Below, piece by piece: positions 16,885 through 25,300 of a stretch of 33,028 nt of DNA. Source of the stretch: Candidatus Gastranaerophilales bacterium (GTDB lineage Bacteria; Cyanobacteriota; Vampirovibrionia; Gastranaerophilales; Gastranaerophilaceae); contig JAILHI010000029.1 in NCBI GenBank assembly GCA_024695865.1, forward strand, positions 1 through 33,028, read 5' to 3'. Position 1 is the first letter of the stretch, and every line of letters begins with the position of its first letter. Below the pieces are notes generated by a model, which saw nothing but the letters and a program-made list of their open reading frames with translations, was not told the origin of the DNA and ran no database searches. Made by a program: the position numbers and the translations under genes.

Positions 16885-18016
16885 TTAAATCCTCCCTGCG
16901 AAGAAATTCCAAATTTTCTTCGAGATTTTCTTTAGCCTTTGCAGAAATTCTTGCAATCTGGGTTAAGATGTAATTTGAAGCGCTTGTTCTTGCGACGGAT
17001 AAGTTTGCATCATCAAGAACGGGAATTTTTGAGTCATCTATGTTATTTGTAATTTTTGAAACAGCGGCACAATTACAAAAATCAATCCGTTCGTACTCAT
17101 CGGAAAGCGAACCGCTTGCTGCCGCAATAAACAAATCGTAAATATCCGATTTTATCAGCGGCAAAATTGTTTGCAGGTGCATTTGTTTAAAAAACGGATT
17201 AAACTCGATAACATTATAACAGTTTCCGTCAACGAAAAGGTCAACGCCGAGAATACCGCAATAAGCCTGACCACGTGCCGAGATATCGTCAATTACGGGA
17301 TAAACAACCTCGTTTAATATTTTTCTTTCCATTTCATCGGATATGTAATTATCTGGCGAAACTACGCTGTCCGCAAAGGCAAAATCAGGGTCGTTTGAGG
17401 AACAGTTGCCGATTGGCAAAGCGGTGTAACCGTCTGTCAGAAAATACATCGCAACTTCTTTTGCATCGGTATAATCCTCGATTACAATTTTATTTTCGGG
17501 CGAAACGAGCGATTTTTCTATTTCAGCCTTTGCTTTCGGGAAAGAAGCCGCAAACACGGGAAAATCACCCGCCTGATGTCTGTCCTTTTTGATTACCAAA
17601 GGTTTTCTTGACATGGCGACATAATCAACAGCCTGATTTTCTCGGTCAAAGATACCGAATTTCATGGTCGGTATTTTGAGTCTGTACATAAGTTTTTTGG
17701 CAAGCGATTTATACAGAGTTACATTTGCCGCCTCTGCACAGGGCGCAAAGACAAGCCGTCTTGCATCGGCAAAAAATTCCGCAATATTTTGTTCGATTGC
17801 ATTCACGGAAGTAACCACCGTAAGAGATATTTCATTTTCCAGCACAAAATCAAGAAGTTCGGGAAGATTTGTTTCCTGGATATCAATATTTTGAGCAAAA
17901 TCCGAAATTTTATCAAACCCGGGCGCCGCAAATACGGCGTCAACGTTTTCGTTTTCGCTCATTTTTTTTGCTATTGAATACGCATTTGCATCTGAACCTA
18001 CGACTAAAATTTTCAT
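16874..18016 (-). CDS. PurD-like ATP-grasp protein (divergent phosphoribosylamine-glycine ligase homologue)
   Basis: ATP-grasp carboxylate-amine ligase homologue of 380 residues, organised like PurD (GAR synthetase). It has an N-terminal Rossmann-like part (MKILVVGSDANAYSIAKKM), then TLYKSLAKKLMYRLKIPTMK, a central ATP-grasp region, and the PurD-like closing block ILNEVVYPVIDDISARGQAY then YNVIEFNPFFKQMHLQTILP. Canonical signatures are altered. GREHA is absent, the glycine-rich KADGLAxGKGV loop reads KKDRHQAGDFPVF, and FGDPE is FFKQMH. It may be a diverged enzyme with another acceptor rather than true PurD. It occupies the slot upstream of ylxR where nusA is usual. The ATG at 18016 lacks a Shine-Dalgarno and follows a -10 by six bases. 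Confidence 0.7.
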   Translation of the reverse strand: MKILVVGSDANAYSIAKKMSENENVDAVFAAPGFDKISDFAQNIDIQETNLPELLDFVLENEISLTVVTSVNAIEQNIAEFFADARRLVFAPCAEAANVTLYKSLAKKLMYRLKIPTMKFGIFDRENQAVDYVAMSRKPLVIKKDRHQAGDFPVFAASFPKAKAEIEKSLVSPENKIVIEDYTDAKEVAMYFLTDGYTALPIGNCSSNDPDFAFADSVVSPDNYISDEMERKILNEVVYPVIDDISARGQAYCGILGVDLFVDGNCYNVIEFNPFFKQMHLQTILPLIKSDIYDLFIAAASGSLSDEYERIDFCNCAAVSKITNNIDDSKIPVLDDANLSVARTSASNYILTQIARISAKAKENLEENLEFLRREDLSGK

Positions 18017-18022
18017 ATAATT

Positions 18023-18052
18023 ATTATACAATGAAAAAATTTTTTATTTCAA
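18023..18052 (-). promoter_or_regulatory. Promoter of the infB operon (upstream of the PurD-like gene)
   Basis: On the minus strand TTGAAA (18047-18052), an 18-base spacer and a perfect TATAAT (18023-18028). The predicted start (+1) falls on the A of the ATG at 18016, so the transcript would be leaderless. Confidence 0.7.
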
Positions 18053-18089
18053 TATTGGGCAAATTATTGTAATTATGCCGTTATTATCC

Positions 18090-18128
18090 GTCATTGCGAG
18101 AAATGAGCAAGCATTTCTCGGCAATCCC
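18090..18128. repeat. GTCATTGCGAG-family repeat, copy 3
   Basis: GTCATTGCGAG (18090-18100) and GGCAATCCC (18120-18128) flank a perfect 9-bp hairpin, CGAGAAATG (18097-18105) / CATTTCTCG (18112-18120), with loop AGCAAG. The interior differs in sequence from copies 1 and 2 while ends and pairing are kept. It lies between the infB operon promoter and the cysK stop. Confidence 0.8.
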
Positions 18129-18175
18129 TGCAGAAATCAACTGTCTTTCTGCATTACGGATATTTAAAATATTGA

Positions 18176-19105
18176 TTATTTGCAATGTTCAAAGAGAACC
18201 GTTGACAAATATCTTTCGCCGCAATCGGGGAGAATTACTACAATATTTTTATCTTTATTTTCTTCTCGTTTTGCGACCTGCAAAGCGGCAAACATTGCGG
18301 CACCCGATGAAATACCAACCATAAGACCCTCTTTTACGGATAAATCTCTTGCTGTCTGAATTGCATCGTCGTCCGTTACGGTAATAATTTCATCAACCAC
18401 ATCTCTGTTAAAGGTATTAGGCACAAAGCCCGCACCTATACCCTGAATTTTATGACTTCCCGCTTTACCCGTTGAAAGAACGGCACTGCTTGCGGGCTCT
18501 ACGGCAATGGCCTTAACGGTTTTATGGATTTCTTTAAGACGTTTTGCGATACCCGATATTGTTCCACCCGTACCTACACCTGCAATTACAATATCAACCT
18601 TGCCGTCCGTATCTTCAAAAATTTCTTCCGCCGTTGTTTCATAATGTTTTTGGGGATTTGCGGGATTTTCAAACTGCAGGGGGATAAAACTGTCCGCAAT
18701 TGTTTTGCTGAGTTCCTGCGCCTTTTCGATTGCACCCTTCATACCTTTTGAGCCTTCCGTCAGAACAAGTTCCGCACCGTAGCCTTTCATCATCATTCTG
18801 CGTTCGATACTCATTGTTTCTGGCATTGTGATAATGAGTTTGTATTTTTTAACTGCACAGACAAGGGCAAGACCGATACCCGTATTGCCGCTTGTGGGCT
18901 CAATTATTGTCGTAGTTTCGGGCGAAATAATTCCTTTTTTTTCAGCGGCTTCAATCATATTTAAAGCAATTCTGTCTTTGATTGAACTTGCGGGGTTAAA
19001 ATATTCCACCTTTGCAAAAAGATTTGCAGTACCTTTATTCATCTCGTTAATTTTCACAAGCGGGGTGTTTCCGACAAGTTCAAGAATGTTATTATAAATT
19101 TTCAT
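18176..19105 (-). CDS. cysK: Cysteine synthase A (O-acetylserine sulfhydrylase)
   Basis: PLP enzyme that makes L-cysteine from O-acetylserine and sulfide, 309 residues, the usual length. The PLP lysine is Lys43 in [11 protein letters not shown]. The substrate loop is [12 protein letters not shown] (69-80), the phosphate loop is [16 protein letters not shown], and the C-terminal part has [12 protein letters not shown] strong AAGGAG Shine-Dalgarno sits six bases before the ATG, and a promoter lies between it and the upstream udp terminator. No serine acetyltransferase gene is adjacent. It appears to be monocistronic. Confidence 0.96.
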   Translation of the reverse strand: MKIYNNILELVGNTPLVKINEMNKGTANLFAKVEYFNPASSIKDRIALNMIEAAEKKGIISPETTTIIEPTSGNTGIGLALVCAVKKYKLIITMPETMSIERRMMMKGYGAELVLTEGSKGMKGAIEKAQELSKTIADSFIPLQFENPANPQKHYETTAEEIFEDTDGKVDIVIAGVGTGGTISGIAKRLKEIHKTVKAIAVEPASSAVLSTGKAGSHKIQGIGAGFVPNTFNRDVVDEIITVTDDDAIQTARDLSVKEGLMVGISSGAAMFAALQVAKREENKDKNIVVILPDCGERYLSTVLFEHCK

Positions 19106-19137
19106 AAAAAACTCCTTATGTATTTGTATTTACAATG

Positions 19138-19165
19138 ATTTAAACACTTTAAAATATTTAGTCAA
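19138..19165 (-). promoter_or_regulatory. cysK promoter
   Basis: Minus-strand TTGACT (19160-19165), a 16-base spacer and TTAAAT (19138-19143). The leader is about 26 bases and contains AAGGAG. It begins immediately after the T-tract of the udp terminator. Confidence 0.45.
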
Positions 19166-19166
19166 C

Positions 19167-19204
19167 AAAAAAAACATTCCGTTGAAAACAGCGGAATGTT
19201 TTTT
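19167..19204 (-). terminator. Rho-independent terminator after udp
   Basis: Stem AACATTCCG (19173-19181) / CGGAATGTT (19192-19200), extended through a wobble pair to an AAAA loop and flanked by A and T runs. On the minus strand the hairpin is followed by eight T residues, so it terminates udp transcription before cysK. Confidence 0.88.
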
Positions 19205-19221
19205 GATTTTCAGAGAAAAAA

Positions 19222-19992
19222 CTATTTATTTGCCTTATCCTGAGCGATAATGAGTTTTAATGCCTCAACACCGACTTTAACTGCAGCCGAAGTATCTTCA
19301 CTCATTTTTTGGTCTAATCCCGCAGCCTCTCTTTCCTGATTCCAGATAACGTGAAAACAAGAACCGCAACGGCATTTAAGAGCATCTGCAACTACAAACA
19401 AGGCAGCGGATTCCATTTCGGAAGCCTTGACACCCAAACGTTTCCATGCTTCCCATTTTTGTAAAAGTTCGTAGGAAACGGGCATTTTAGCGGGGCTGTG
19501 TTGTCCGTAGAAAGCATCTTTACACTGAACAACACCCGTGTGAGTGGTTTTGCCCATTGCCAATGCAGCCTGTCTGAGAGCAATCGTAATATCGATGTTT
19601 GCAACTGCGGGATATTCAATCGGAGCATATTCCATTGAAGTATGTTCAAATCTGATTGCACCCGTAGCGACAACGATATCGCCTGACTGAACGTTCAAAT
19701 CGATACCGCCGCAGGTACCTACACGAATAAATGTATCAGCACCGATATTGTGAAGTTCTTCCATTGCGATGGATGCCGAAGGGCCGCCGATACCTGTTGA
19801 GCATACGCTGACTTTTTCTCCGAGAAGTGTACCTGTATAGATATTGTATTCTCTGTTTTGAGTAACGTGATGAGGATTGTCAAAAAGTTTTGCGATTGAT
19901 TCGCATCTTCCGGGGTCGCCGGGTAACAATACGTAACGTCCTACATCGCCTTCAACACATCTGATGTGAAACTGTTTGTCTAATTCTTGCAT
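19222..19992 (-). CDS. udp: Uridine phosphorylase
   Basis: Nucleoside phosphorylase I family enzyme, 256 residues, that splits uridine with phosphate in pyrimidine salvage. Motifs in order: [18 protein letters not shown] (phosphate-binding), [41 protein letters not shown] (the pyrimidine-recognising segment that separates Udp from purine phosphorylases) and [16 protein letters not shown]. Cytoplasmic. It has its own promoter and terminator, so it is probably a single-gene unit. Confidence 0.92.
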   Translation of the reverse strand: MQELDKQFHIRCVEGDVGRYVLLPGDPGRCESIAKLFDNPHHVTQNREYNIYTGTLLGEKVSVCSTGIGGPSASIAMEELHNIGADTFIRVGTCGGIDLNVQSGDIVVATGAIRFEHTSMEYAPIEYPAVANIDITIALRQAALAMGKTTHTGVVQCKDAFYGQHSPAKMPVSYELLQKWEAWKRLGVKASEMESAALFVVADALKCRCGSCFHVIWNQEREAAGLDQKMSEDTSAAVKVGVEALKLIIAQDKANK

Positions 19993-20042
19993 AAAACACC
20001 TTTTTCTATTTTATATACTAAACACAACATAAGTTAGAATTT

Positions 20043-20070
20043 ATTATATTTGTTAAATATCAAAATGCAA
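20043..20070 (-). promoter_or_regulatory. udp promoter
   Basis: Minus-strand TTGCAT (20065-20070), a 16-base spacer and a perfect TATAAT (20043-20048). The predicted leader is about 44 bases, with AAAGGTG before the ATG. Confidence 0.6.
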
Positions 20071-20090
20071 GCAAATTATAGGGTTTTAAT

Positions 20091-20861
20091 TTACAAATCG
20101 GCAAAAAATCTGACAGCCTGATTAATTCTCGGCCCCGGGCGGTTAATCAGTGAATTTTCACCGTCTGAAAGAAAATATATTTTTGTGTTCGGAAAGAGTT
20201 TTTGAATTTTTTCATACCCGTTTCTAAAACTCACAACGATTATATCGGGCTTTTTTGTAAGGAGATATTCATAAGAAACTGCGGGATAAAATTCGTTCAA
20301 ATCGTCTGTTTCGTTAATTTGCCCCGATTTTCTGATTACATCAGACAAATACGACTTGTTTCCAATCGTTATTATAGGGTTAAACTGTATTATGTATAAG
20401 ATTTTTTGTTGTCTTTTCGGTTTTGTATTATCAATATCTTTTGACAGTTTTTTAACGAGTTTGACGGCGTTGTCGTAGCGGTCGGTTAATCTTCCGACGG
20501 ATAAAATTGCATCGTAAACGGCATTTACCGAATCCATAGTATAGCAAACCGCCTTAATTTTGCTTTTGTTCGTTATCTGGAAATTTGCAAACTGCGAGCC
20601 TTCGACGGTTAAAAGATAATCGGGTGAGAGTTCAAGTAACCTTTCCTTGTTAAAATAGAACGTGTTTCCGATTTTTTCTTTTTTTTCAGCATCTTTGGGA
20701 TAATTACATTCCGTAGAAACGGCAATCAATTTATCCTGCGCATCAATTGCGTACATAATTTCAGTAATAGACGGAACAAGTGTCGCAAAAGTATTTTCCG
20801 CCGCAAATACAAAAGAATTTACAAATAATAAAACAAGAAAAGTAAGCAATAGTTTTTTCAT
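20091..20861 (-). CDS. BtuF-like periplasmic substrate-binding protein
   Basis: Exported binding protein of the cobalamin/iron-chelate ABC uptake class, 256 residues. The signal peptide is MKKLLLTFLVLLFVNSFVFA, with cleavage near AFA-like residues at about 20. The mature start, TFATLVPSITEIMYAIDAQD then LIAVSTECNYPKDA, is the BtuF pattern. Later blocks are LLELSPDYLLTVEG and YEYLLTKKPDIIVVSF. A frame with a TTG start reaches 20876, but the ATG at 20861 gives a proper signal sequence and starts 7 bases after the preceding stop. No permease or ATPase gene is adjacent, so it must work with a distant transporter. The ligand is not certain. Confidence 0.82.
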   Translation of the reverse strand: MKKLLLTFLVLLFVNSFVFAAENTFATLVPSITEIMYAIDAQDKLIAVSTECNYPKDAEKKEKIGNTFYFNKERLLELSPDYLLTVEGSQFANFQITNKSKIKAVCYTMDSVNAVYDAILSVGRLTDRYDNAVKLVKKLSKDIDNTKPKRQQKILYIIQFNPIITIGNKSYLSDVIRKSGQINETDDLNEFYPAVSYEYLLTKKPDIIVVSFRNGYEKIQKLFPNTKIYFLSDGENSLINRPGPRINQAVRFFADL

Positions 20862-20868
20862 TATGTCG

Positions 20869-21261
20869 TCAATCAATCTTTTTTGTGTTCAAAAAACTTT
20901 CAAAACCCGATAGAAAACCCAACAAACCCTGCCTGTGAGGATTAAGCGGAGCATCATAATATTTTTTATAGGCGGATATTACATATTCAGGCAGTTCATC
21001 ACCACGATTTAAGGTATTTGCAATATCTTCGAGAAACAAATCCTGTTCTTCTTTGTATTCGGGATTGTTTTTACGAAGTTCCTCATCTGCTTCGTAATGA
21101 CACAAAGCATGCCACGATGCCCTGACAGACTCATCATGAACATCTTTCGGAAAAGCCAAAAGCGCCTGTTTTACAGGCATTCTTTTTGCCAAAACACATT
21201 TTATCAGTTCCGCCGCCTTTTGCCGATATAAAAAAATTTCTTTTGTTAATTTTTCAGACAT
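20869..21261 (-). CDS. Hypothetical protein between blaI-like and btuF-like genes
   Basis: A 130-residue soluble, mostly helical protein that I do not recognise. It begins MSEKLTKEIFLYRQKAAELI and is rich in charged residues, with a His/Cys pair in WHALCHYEADEEL. It has no signal peptide and no membrane segment. It overlaps the blaI-like gene by 16 bases, and its stop lies 7 bases before the BtuF-like start, so the three genes form a tight operon. It is not in the usual BlaI partner class (BlaR1/M56 peptidase). Confidence 0.7.
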   Translation of the reverse strand: MSEKLTKEIFLYRQKAAELIKCVLAKRMPVKQALLAFPKDVHDESVRASWHALCHYEADEELRKNNPEYKEEQDLFLEDIANTLNRGDELPEYVISAYKKYYDAPLNPHRQGLLGFLSGFESFLNTKKID

Positions 21262-21602
21262 TCTTTTTCAAGGGCTTTCATAAAAGACTGCATGTCGTTG
21301 TTAAAATATTGTCCCGCAAGTCTTTTGATTGCAGAACTTGCTCGTTCGCTTCTCGAGGAAGTCGATGTATAATAAAACTTTTTACCCGATTTTATTCTTT
21401 GCAGATATTCCTTTTCGGTCAATCTGTCCATAACCGTTTTTACAGTAGTATAGGCCTTTTTTGAGGCACTGTTTTTATTTATAAATTCAACTACGTCTGC
21501 AACCGAAATATTCACGTTTTCATCACTTTCAGATGTTTCTTCAAGAGTCCAGACGGCATTCATTATCTCGTTTTCAAGCGAACCATGCGATGATAAAGTC
21601 AT
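21246..21602 (-). CDS. BlaI/MecI/CopY family transcriptional repressor
   Basis: Winged-helix repressor of 118 residues. Hallmarks are LSSHGSLENEIMNAVW at the start and the recognition-helix region KKAYTTVKTVMDRLTEKEYL, followed by GKKFYYTSTSSR. The C-terminal part forms the dimerisation and cleavage-linker segment. A TTG start at 21614 is possible, but the ATG at 21602 fits the AAAAGG upstream better. In S. aureus the family is inactivated by BlaR1-type proteases; none is seen here. An imperfect copy of the BlaI/MecI operator core overlaps its own -10, so autorepression of this trio is likely. Confidence 0.88.
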   Translation of the reverse strand: MTLSSHGSLENEIMNAVWTLEETSESDENVNISVADVVEFINKNSASKKAYTTVKTVMDRLTEKEYLQRIKSGKKFYYTSTSSRSERASSAIKRLAGQYFNNDMQSFMKALEKECLKN

Positions 21603-21624
21603 TATCCTTTTCAATCCCTTCTGT

Positions 21625-21634
21625 TACAATTATA
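21625..21634. promoter_or_regulatory. Candidate BlaI-type operator overlapping the -10
   Basis: Reads TATAATTGTA on the minus strand, one base from the perfect dyad TACAATTGTA that forms the BlaI/MecI operator core. TTACAA and TTGTAA also form a wider inverted pair (21652-21657 and 21624-21629). Repressor binding is inferred. Confidence 0.4.
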
Positions 21635-21657
21635 GCACATTTTTTTATTATTTGTAA
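21629..21657 (-). promoter_or_regulatory. Promoter of the blaI-like operon
   Basis: Minus-strand TTACAA (21652-21657), a 17-base spacer and an extended -10 TGC-TATAAT (21629-21634 for the hexamer). It starts inside the end of the nuclease gene. The leader is about 20 bases. Confidence 0.65.
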
Positions 21658-22322
21658 GTCCTTTTGCAGACAATATTATAAGAACATTTTGAACATTTTG
21701 GAGTTTCTGCGGCAAAAATTTTCTTTGCATTTTGAATTTCGGTACAAATATCCGAAATTTTTTGCAGGTAGGAGCCATAAGATTTTTCGTTTAATGTTAC
21801 TGTTTTACTGATATTTTCTTTCAGAAAAAAGTAAGTTAAGGACAATTGTTCAAAGTTGTCGATTTTACCGAAGTGTTTGAAAAGATTATAAATACCGTAT
21901 AAATACACTATTGTCTGCCAGTTTGTTTCGGCATCAATATTCGATGATTTACCCGTTTTCCAATCCAGAATCTCATATCCGTTTTTTGTTTTTCTGATGG
22001 CATCTGTTCTGCCCGTAAGCCTAATTTGTTCATTAAGCGGAACATAAAACGTAAACTCGCTTTCTTCGCAGGTATCGATATTTAAGGAAAGAAAATTTTG
22101 CCACATTGATTTTAAATCGGCATTTTCGGGTTTATCGAGAACGGTCAGCAATTTAGAAATATCGGACTTATTCAGTTGATAGTTTATCAAGGCGTGCAGT
22201 TGTTTTCCTTTTTCGGCAAACTCGTCGTTTGAGGGTATTTCAACGTGGTTGTTATAAATAAGGTCAAATTTTGCGGGACATTCCTCGAAAGCCTTTATCA
22301 TACCCGCTGTTATTGTGAGCAT
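21648..22322 (-). CDS. AddB/Cas4-like PD-(D/E)XK nuclease with Fe-S cysteine set
   Basis: Stand-alone nuclease of the RecB/PDDEXK_1 class, 224 residues. The active site is readable: His43 in GKQLHALI, Asp107 in LTGRTDAI, Asp120-Trp-Lys122 in EILDWKTGK, and Gln136 in NWQTIVYLYG. Four cysteines, Cys15 (EECPAKF) and Cys210/213/219 (C-x2-C-x5-C at the C-terminus), match the 4Fe-4S staple of AddB, Cas4 and Dna2. It overlaps the helicase gene by 13 bases. Since that helicase has no nuclease domain, this protein is probably its nuclease subunit. No cas1 or cas2 is present, so a Cas4 role is unlikely. Confidence 0.88.
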   Translation of the reverse strand: MLTITAGMIKAFEECPAKFDLIYNNHVEIPSNDEFAEKGKQLHALINYQLNKSDISKLLTVLDKPENADLKSMWQNFLSLNIDTCEESEFTFYVPLNEQIRLTGRTDAIRKTKNGYEILDWKTGKSSNIDAETNWQTIVYLYGIYNLFKHFGKIDNFEQLSLTYFFLKENISKTVTLNEKSYGSYLQKISDICTEIQNAKKIFAAETPKCSKCSYNIVCKRTYK

Positions 22323-25300
22323 CTTCCACCTCCGAAATAATCAAATAACACTGATGGTGTTTGCAGTTTTTTATTGTAAAATTTTGAACATGAAATATAA
22401 AGTTCTTTTTTTGCACGGGTTATACCGACATACAATAAGCGCATTGTTTCTTCGGCAATTTCAGTTTTGATTTCATCGTTAGTTCGTTTTTTATAACCGT
22501 TTCTGAGTTCTTTCACACTTTCCGCAAAATTTGATTTCAGTTTAATTTTGTTGTTCAAAACTGCATAATTTTCCTCGGTCAGTTCGGGAATAAAGACAAC
22601 ATCAAATTCTCCGCCCTTTGATTTGTGCATGGTCATAATTTTAACTGCGGCGGAATTGGCATCGTTTTCGTCCTCAAAAAATCTGAACGTACTTCCGACA
22701 GGACGTTTTGCAATACTTTTAAGACGGTCAAGAACTGTGTTTCGGTTTACATACATTTGGGAAAGTTTTCTGATAATAGTTGCTATGAGGTAGATATTGG
22801 ATTTTTCATTTTGGGTATGAAAATATTTAATCCCGATATTCAGGGCGATTTCATCGGGATTTGAATAGGATAAATCCTCATAGAACTGCAAATCCCACCA
22901 TAACTGCGCCAGATTTTCACCGTATTCATCGGGGACACTGCTCAAAAAATAGCCCTTTTGATTTTTAAGATATTCTTTTTCATATTTGAAGAACCTTGCA
23001 AGGCGGCATTCTTCAAGAGTTTTGATAATATTTAAAATCTTATCCTTTGAAAACGGGGTCTGAAAATATTCCAAAAAGGCGATTATAACTTTAAATACCG
23101 ATTTTTGCTCCAAAACATCTGAATTTGTTGTTACAAAAAGACCGTTTTGGGATAAAAAATCAGACCATTGCGTTATTTGGGAATTATTTCTTACCAAAAT
23201 TGCTATTTCCTGTTTATTCTTTTTGTTCAAATCACGAATTTTGTTTAAAACAAAATATTTTTCATCGGTAAAATCACTAAAAATACGAAATTCGGGAACA
23301 TGAGAAGAAACGGGATTTTTGCCCGTCGGAACAAGTTTACTGTCAAAAAACGCCTCTTTGAGATTTTCATCGGTTTTTGATGTATCAATTAAATCATTTG
23401 CAAGCTTCTGGATTTGGACGGTGCTTCTTTGGGAAGATTTCATTACCATTTTAATGTTTTCATCAAAATATTTTTTAAAGCACTTCGGGTCGGAATCCGT
23501 AAAGGATGAGGTAATTGCCTGATTAATATCACCAATTCTCAAAAGATTTCCATGCTTTTCGGAAAGCATTAAAAGAAGTTTTTGCTGTAATTCGGAAGAA
23601 TCCTGCGCCTCATCTTCAAAAATGTATTCACAGGACTCGGCGTAAAATTCTCTGATTTCATCAAAATTTTCGACAAGATAAACGGCATATCGGAGCATGT
23701 CATCATAATCAATGACGCCTGCTTTTTTGAGATTTTTTTCATAAGTTTCGTATAATTTGTCAAAATCTTTTCCGCCTTTTAAATATTTTAGCGGCTTTAT
23801 ACCGTTAGGAGAAAGTTTGACGGCAGAAAGTCCGACCTTGTAGTCATCAAGTTTATCGTAATCCATACCTAATTCGGAAATACTGTCGCATAAAATTTTA
23901 TTTCGCATATTATCGTCCGCAACTTCAAGATTATCGGAAAGATTGAGTTTGACGTAATTGTTGTTTTCTTTGATAATTTTGAAGGCAAGCCCGTGTATTG
24001 TGGAAATATTCGGAATATCCGTTAAATCGGGCAAAGTTTTTTTAATTTTTTCTCTTATGTTTGTCGCCGCAGATTCCATATAGGTCAAAACGTATATGTT
24101 TGAGGGCTTTACACCGCTTTCAATAAGATTAACCAAAAGCGCCGTCAGGACGGTTGTTTTACCTGCGCCCGGGACGGCATTAACCGCACCTTTTCCTTTT
24201 CTGTATTCTATGACTTGCTTTTGGTCATCTCTCGGAATAATCCTCTTTTGCTTGTTATCGGCTGACTCTTTTTCATCGGAAGAAAAATAACTCTGAATTA
24301 ACCCGATATTTTCCTGTCCCGAGGTATCATACTGCGAAAAGTAAGCATAGATTTTTTCCTGACAGCAGAGGAACAGTTTTCTCAAAACTCTTGCCTGTTT
24401 TTCATTTGCAAGACGGATATTGTCCTCTATCAGAAACTCTTTGTTCTGCCATTCGGCATTAAACACCCAGGCATTATAAAGAACACCAATATCACGCATC
24501 GACCATAAATCATTTGAAACATCAAGCCATATCTGATATTTGCGTTTAATTTCAAAATCGATAATTTTCTGCGGTGTTGAAATAATTATTGCATTTTTTT
24601 CGATTTGTTCGGGAATTGACGGATTTTCACTTATAATACCGTTTTGAAATTGCAACAGTATCCGCTTTTTCAAATCACCGCTTAAAATTCCGAACGCTTT
24701 TTCAAAACTGCGTATTTCTTTGAGGAAAAAGTTAAAATTCTTTAAATCGTCTTTATTTACGCCGTTTCTTGAAACATAACCGAAAATCGAGAGGATTTCA
24801 TCGGAAAATTTTTGAGTTTTATCAAAGTCTTGCACAAATTGGCGAAACTCAGAATATCTGCCGTTAAAAAGGTCATTTTTAAAATCAAAATCAGCCAAAT
24901 TTTCATCTGCCGTGCATTTTGAAACGGCTTTTCCCGAATATTTTACGGGAATTTTTAGACAGTTGCTGAAAATTGAACGATATTCAGAGGCTTCAAGCGG
25001 CATCTTCCATTCCGAATGAAGCAGTTTTATAATCGAAAAAATATCCCGTAAAAACACGCAGTCACTCGGTTTTTTACTTCCGCTCAGGGACTGGAAAGTA
25101 ATATTTTTACCGAAAAATCGTTTAAGGGAATTTGAAAGCATATCATCATTTACGGGCGTAATAACGGCAATGTCGGACGGTTTAACTCCGTTCTTCAGCA
25201 TCGTATTTATCTGAGTAAAGGCAGCATCAAGCATATCGAGTCTTTTGAGATATGAATGAAGTTCAAAATTTTCGGGGCTGCTTTTTGTTTTATTAATAAT

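Noticed and set aside
21648-22322. Nuclease as a Cas4 CRISPR-adaptation protein
   Set aside because: The cysteine pattern fits, but no cas1, cas2 or repeat array is in the window, and the gene is coupled to a helicase.
24096-24290. Plus-strand frame inside the helicase gene
   Set aside because: It lies antisense to the Walker A region of a clear gene and has no initiation signals.
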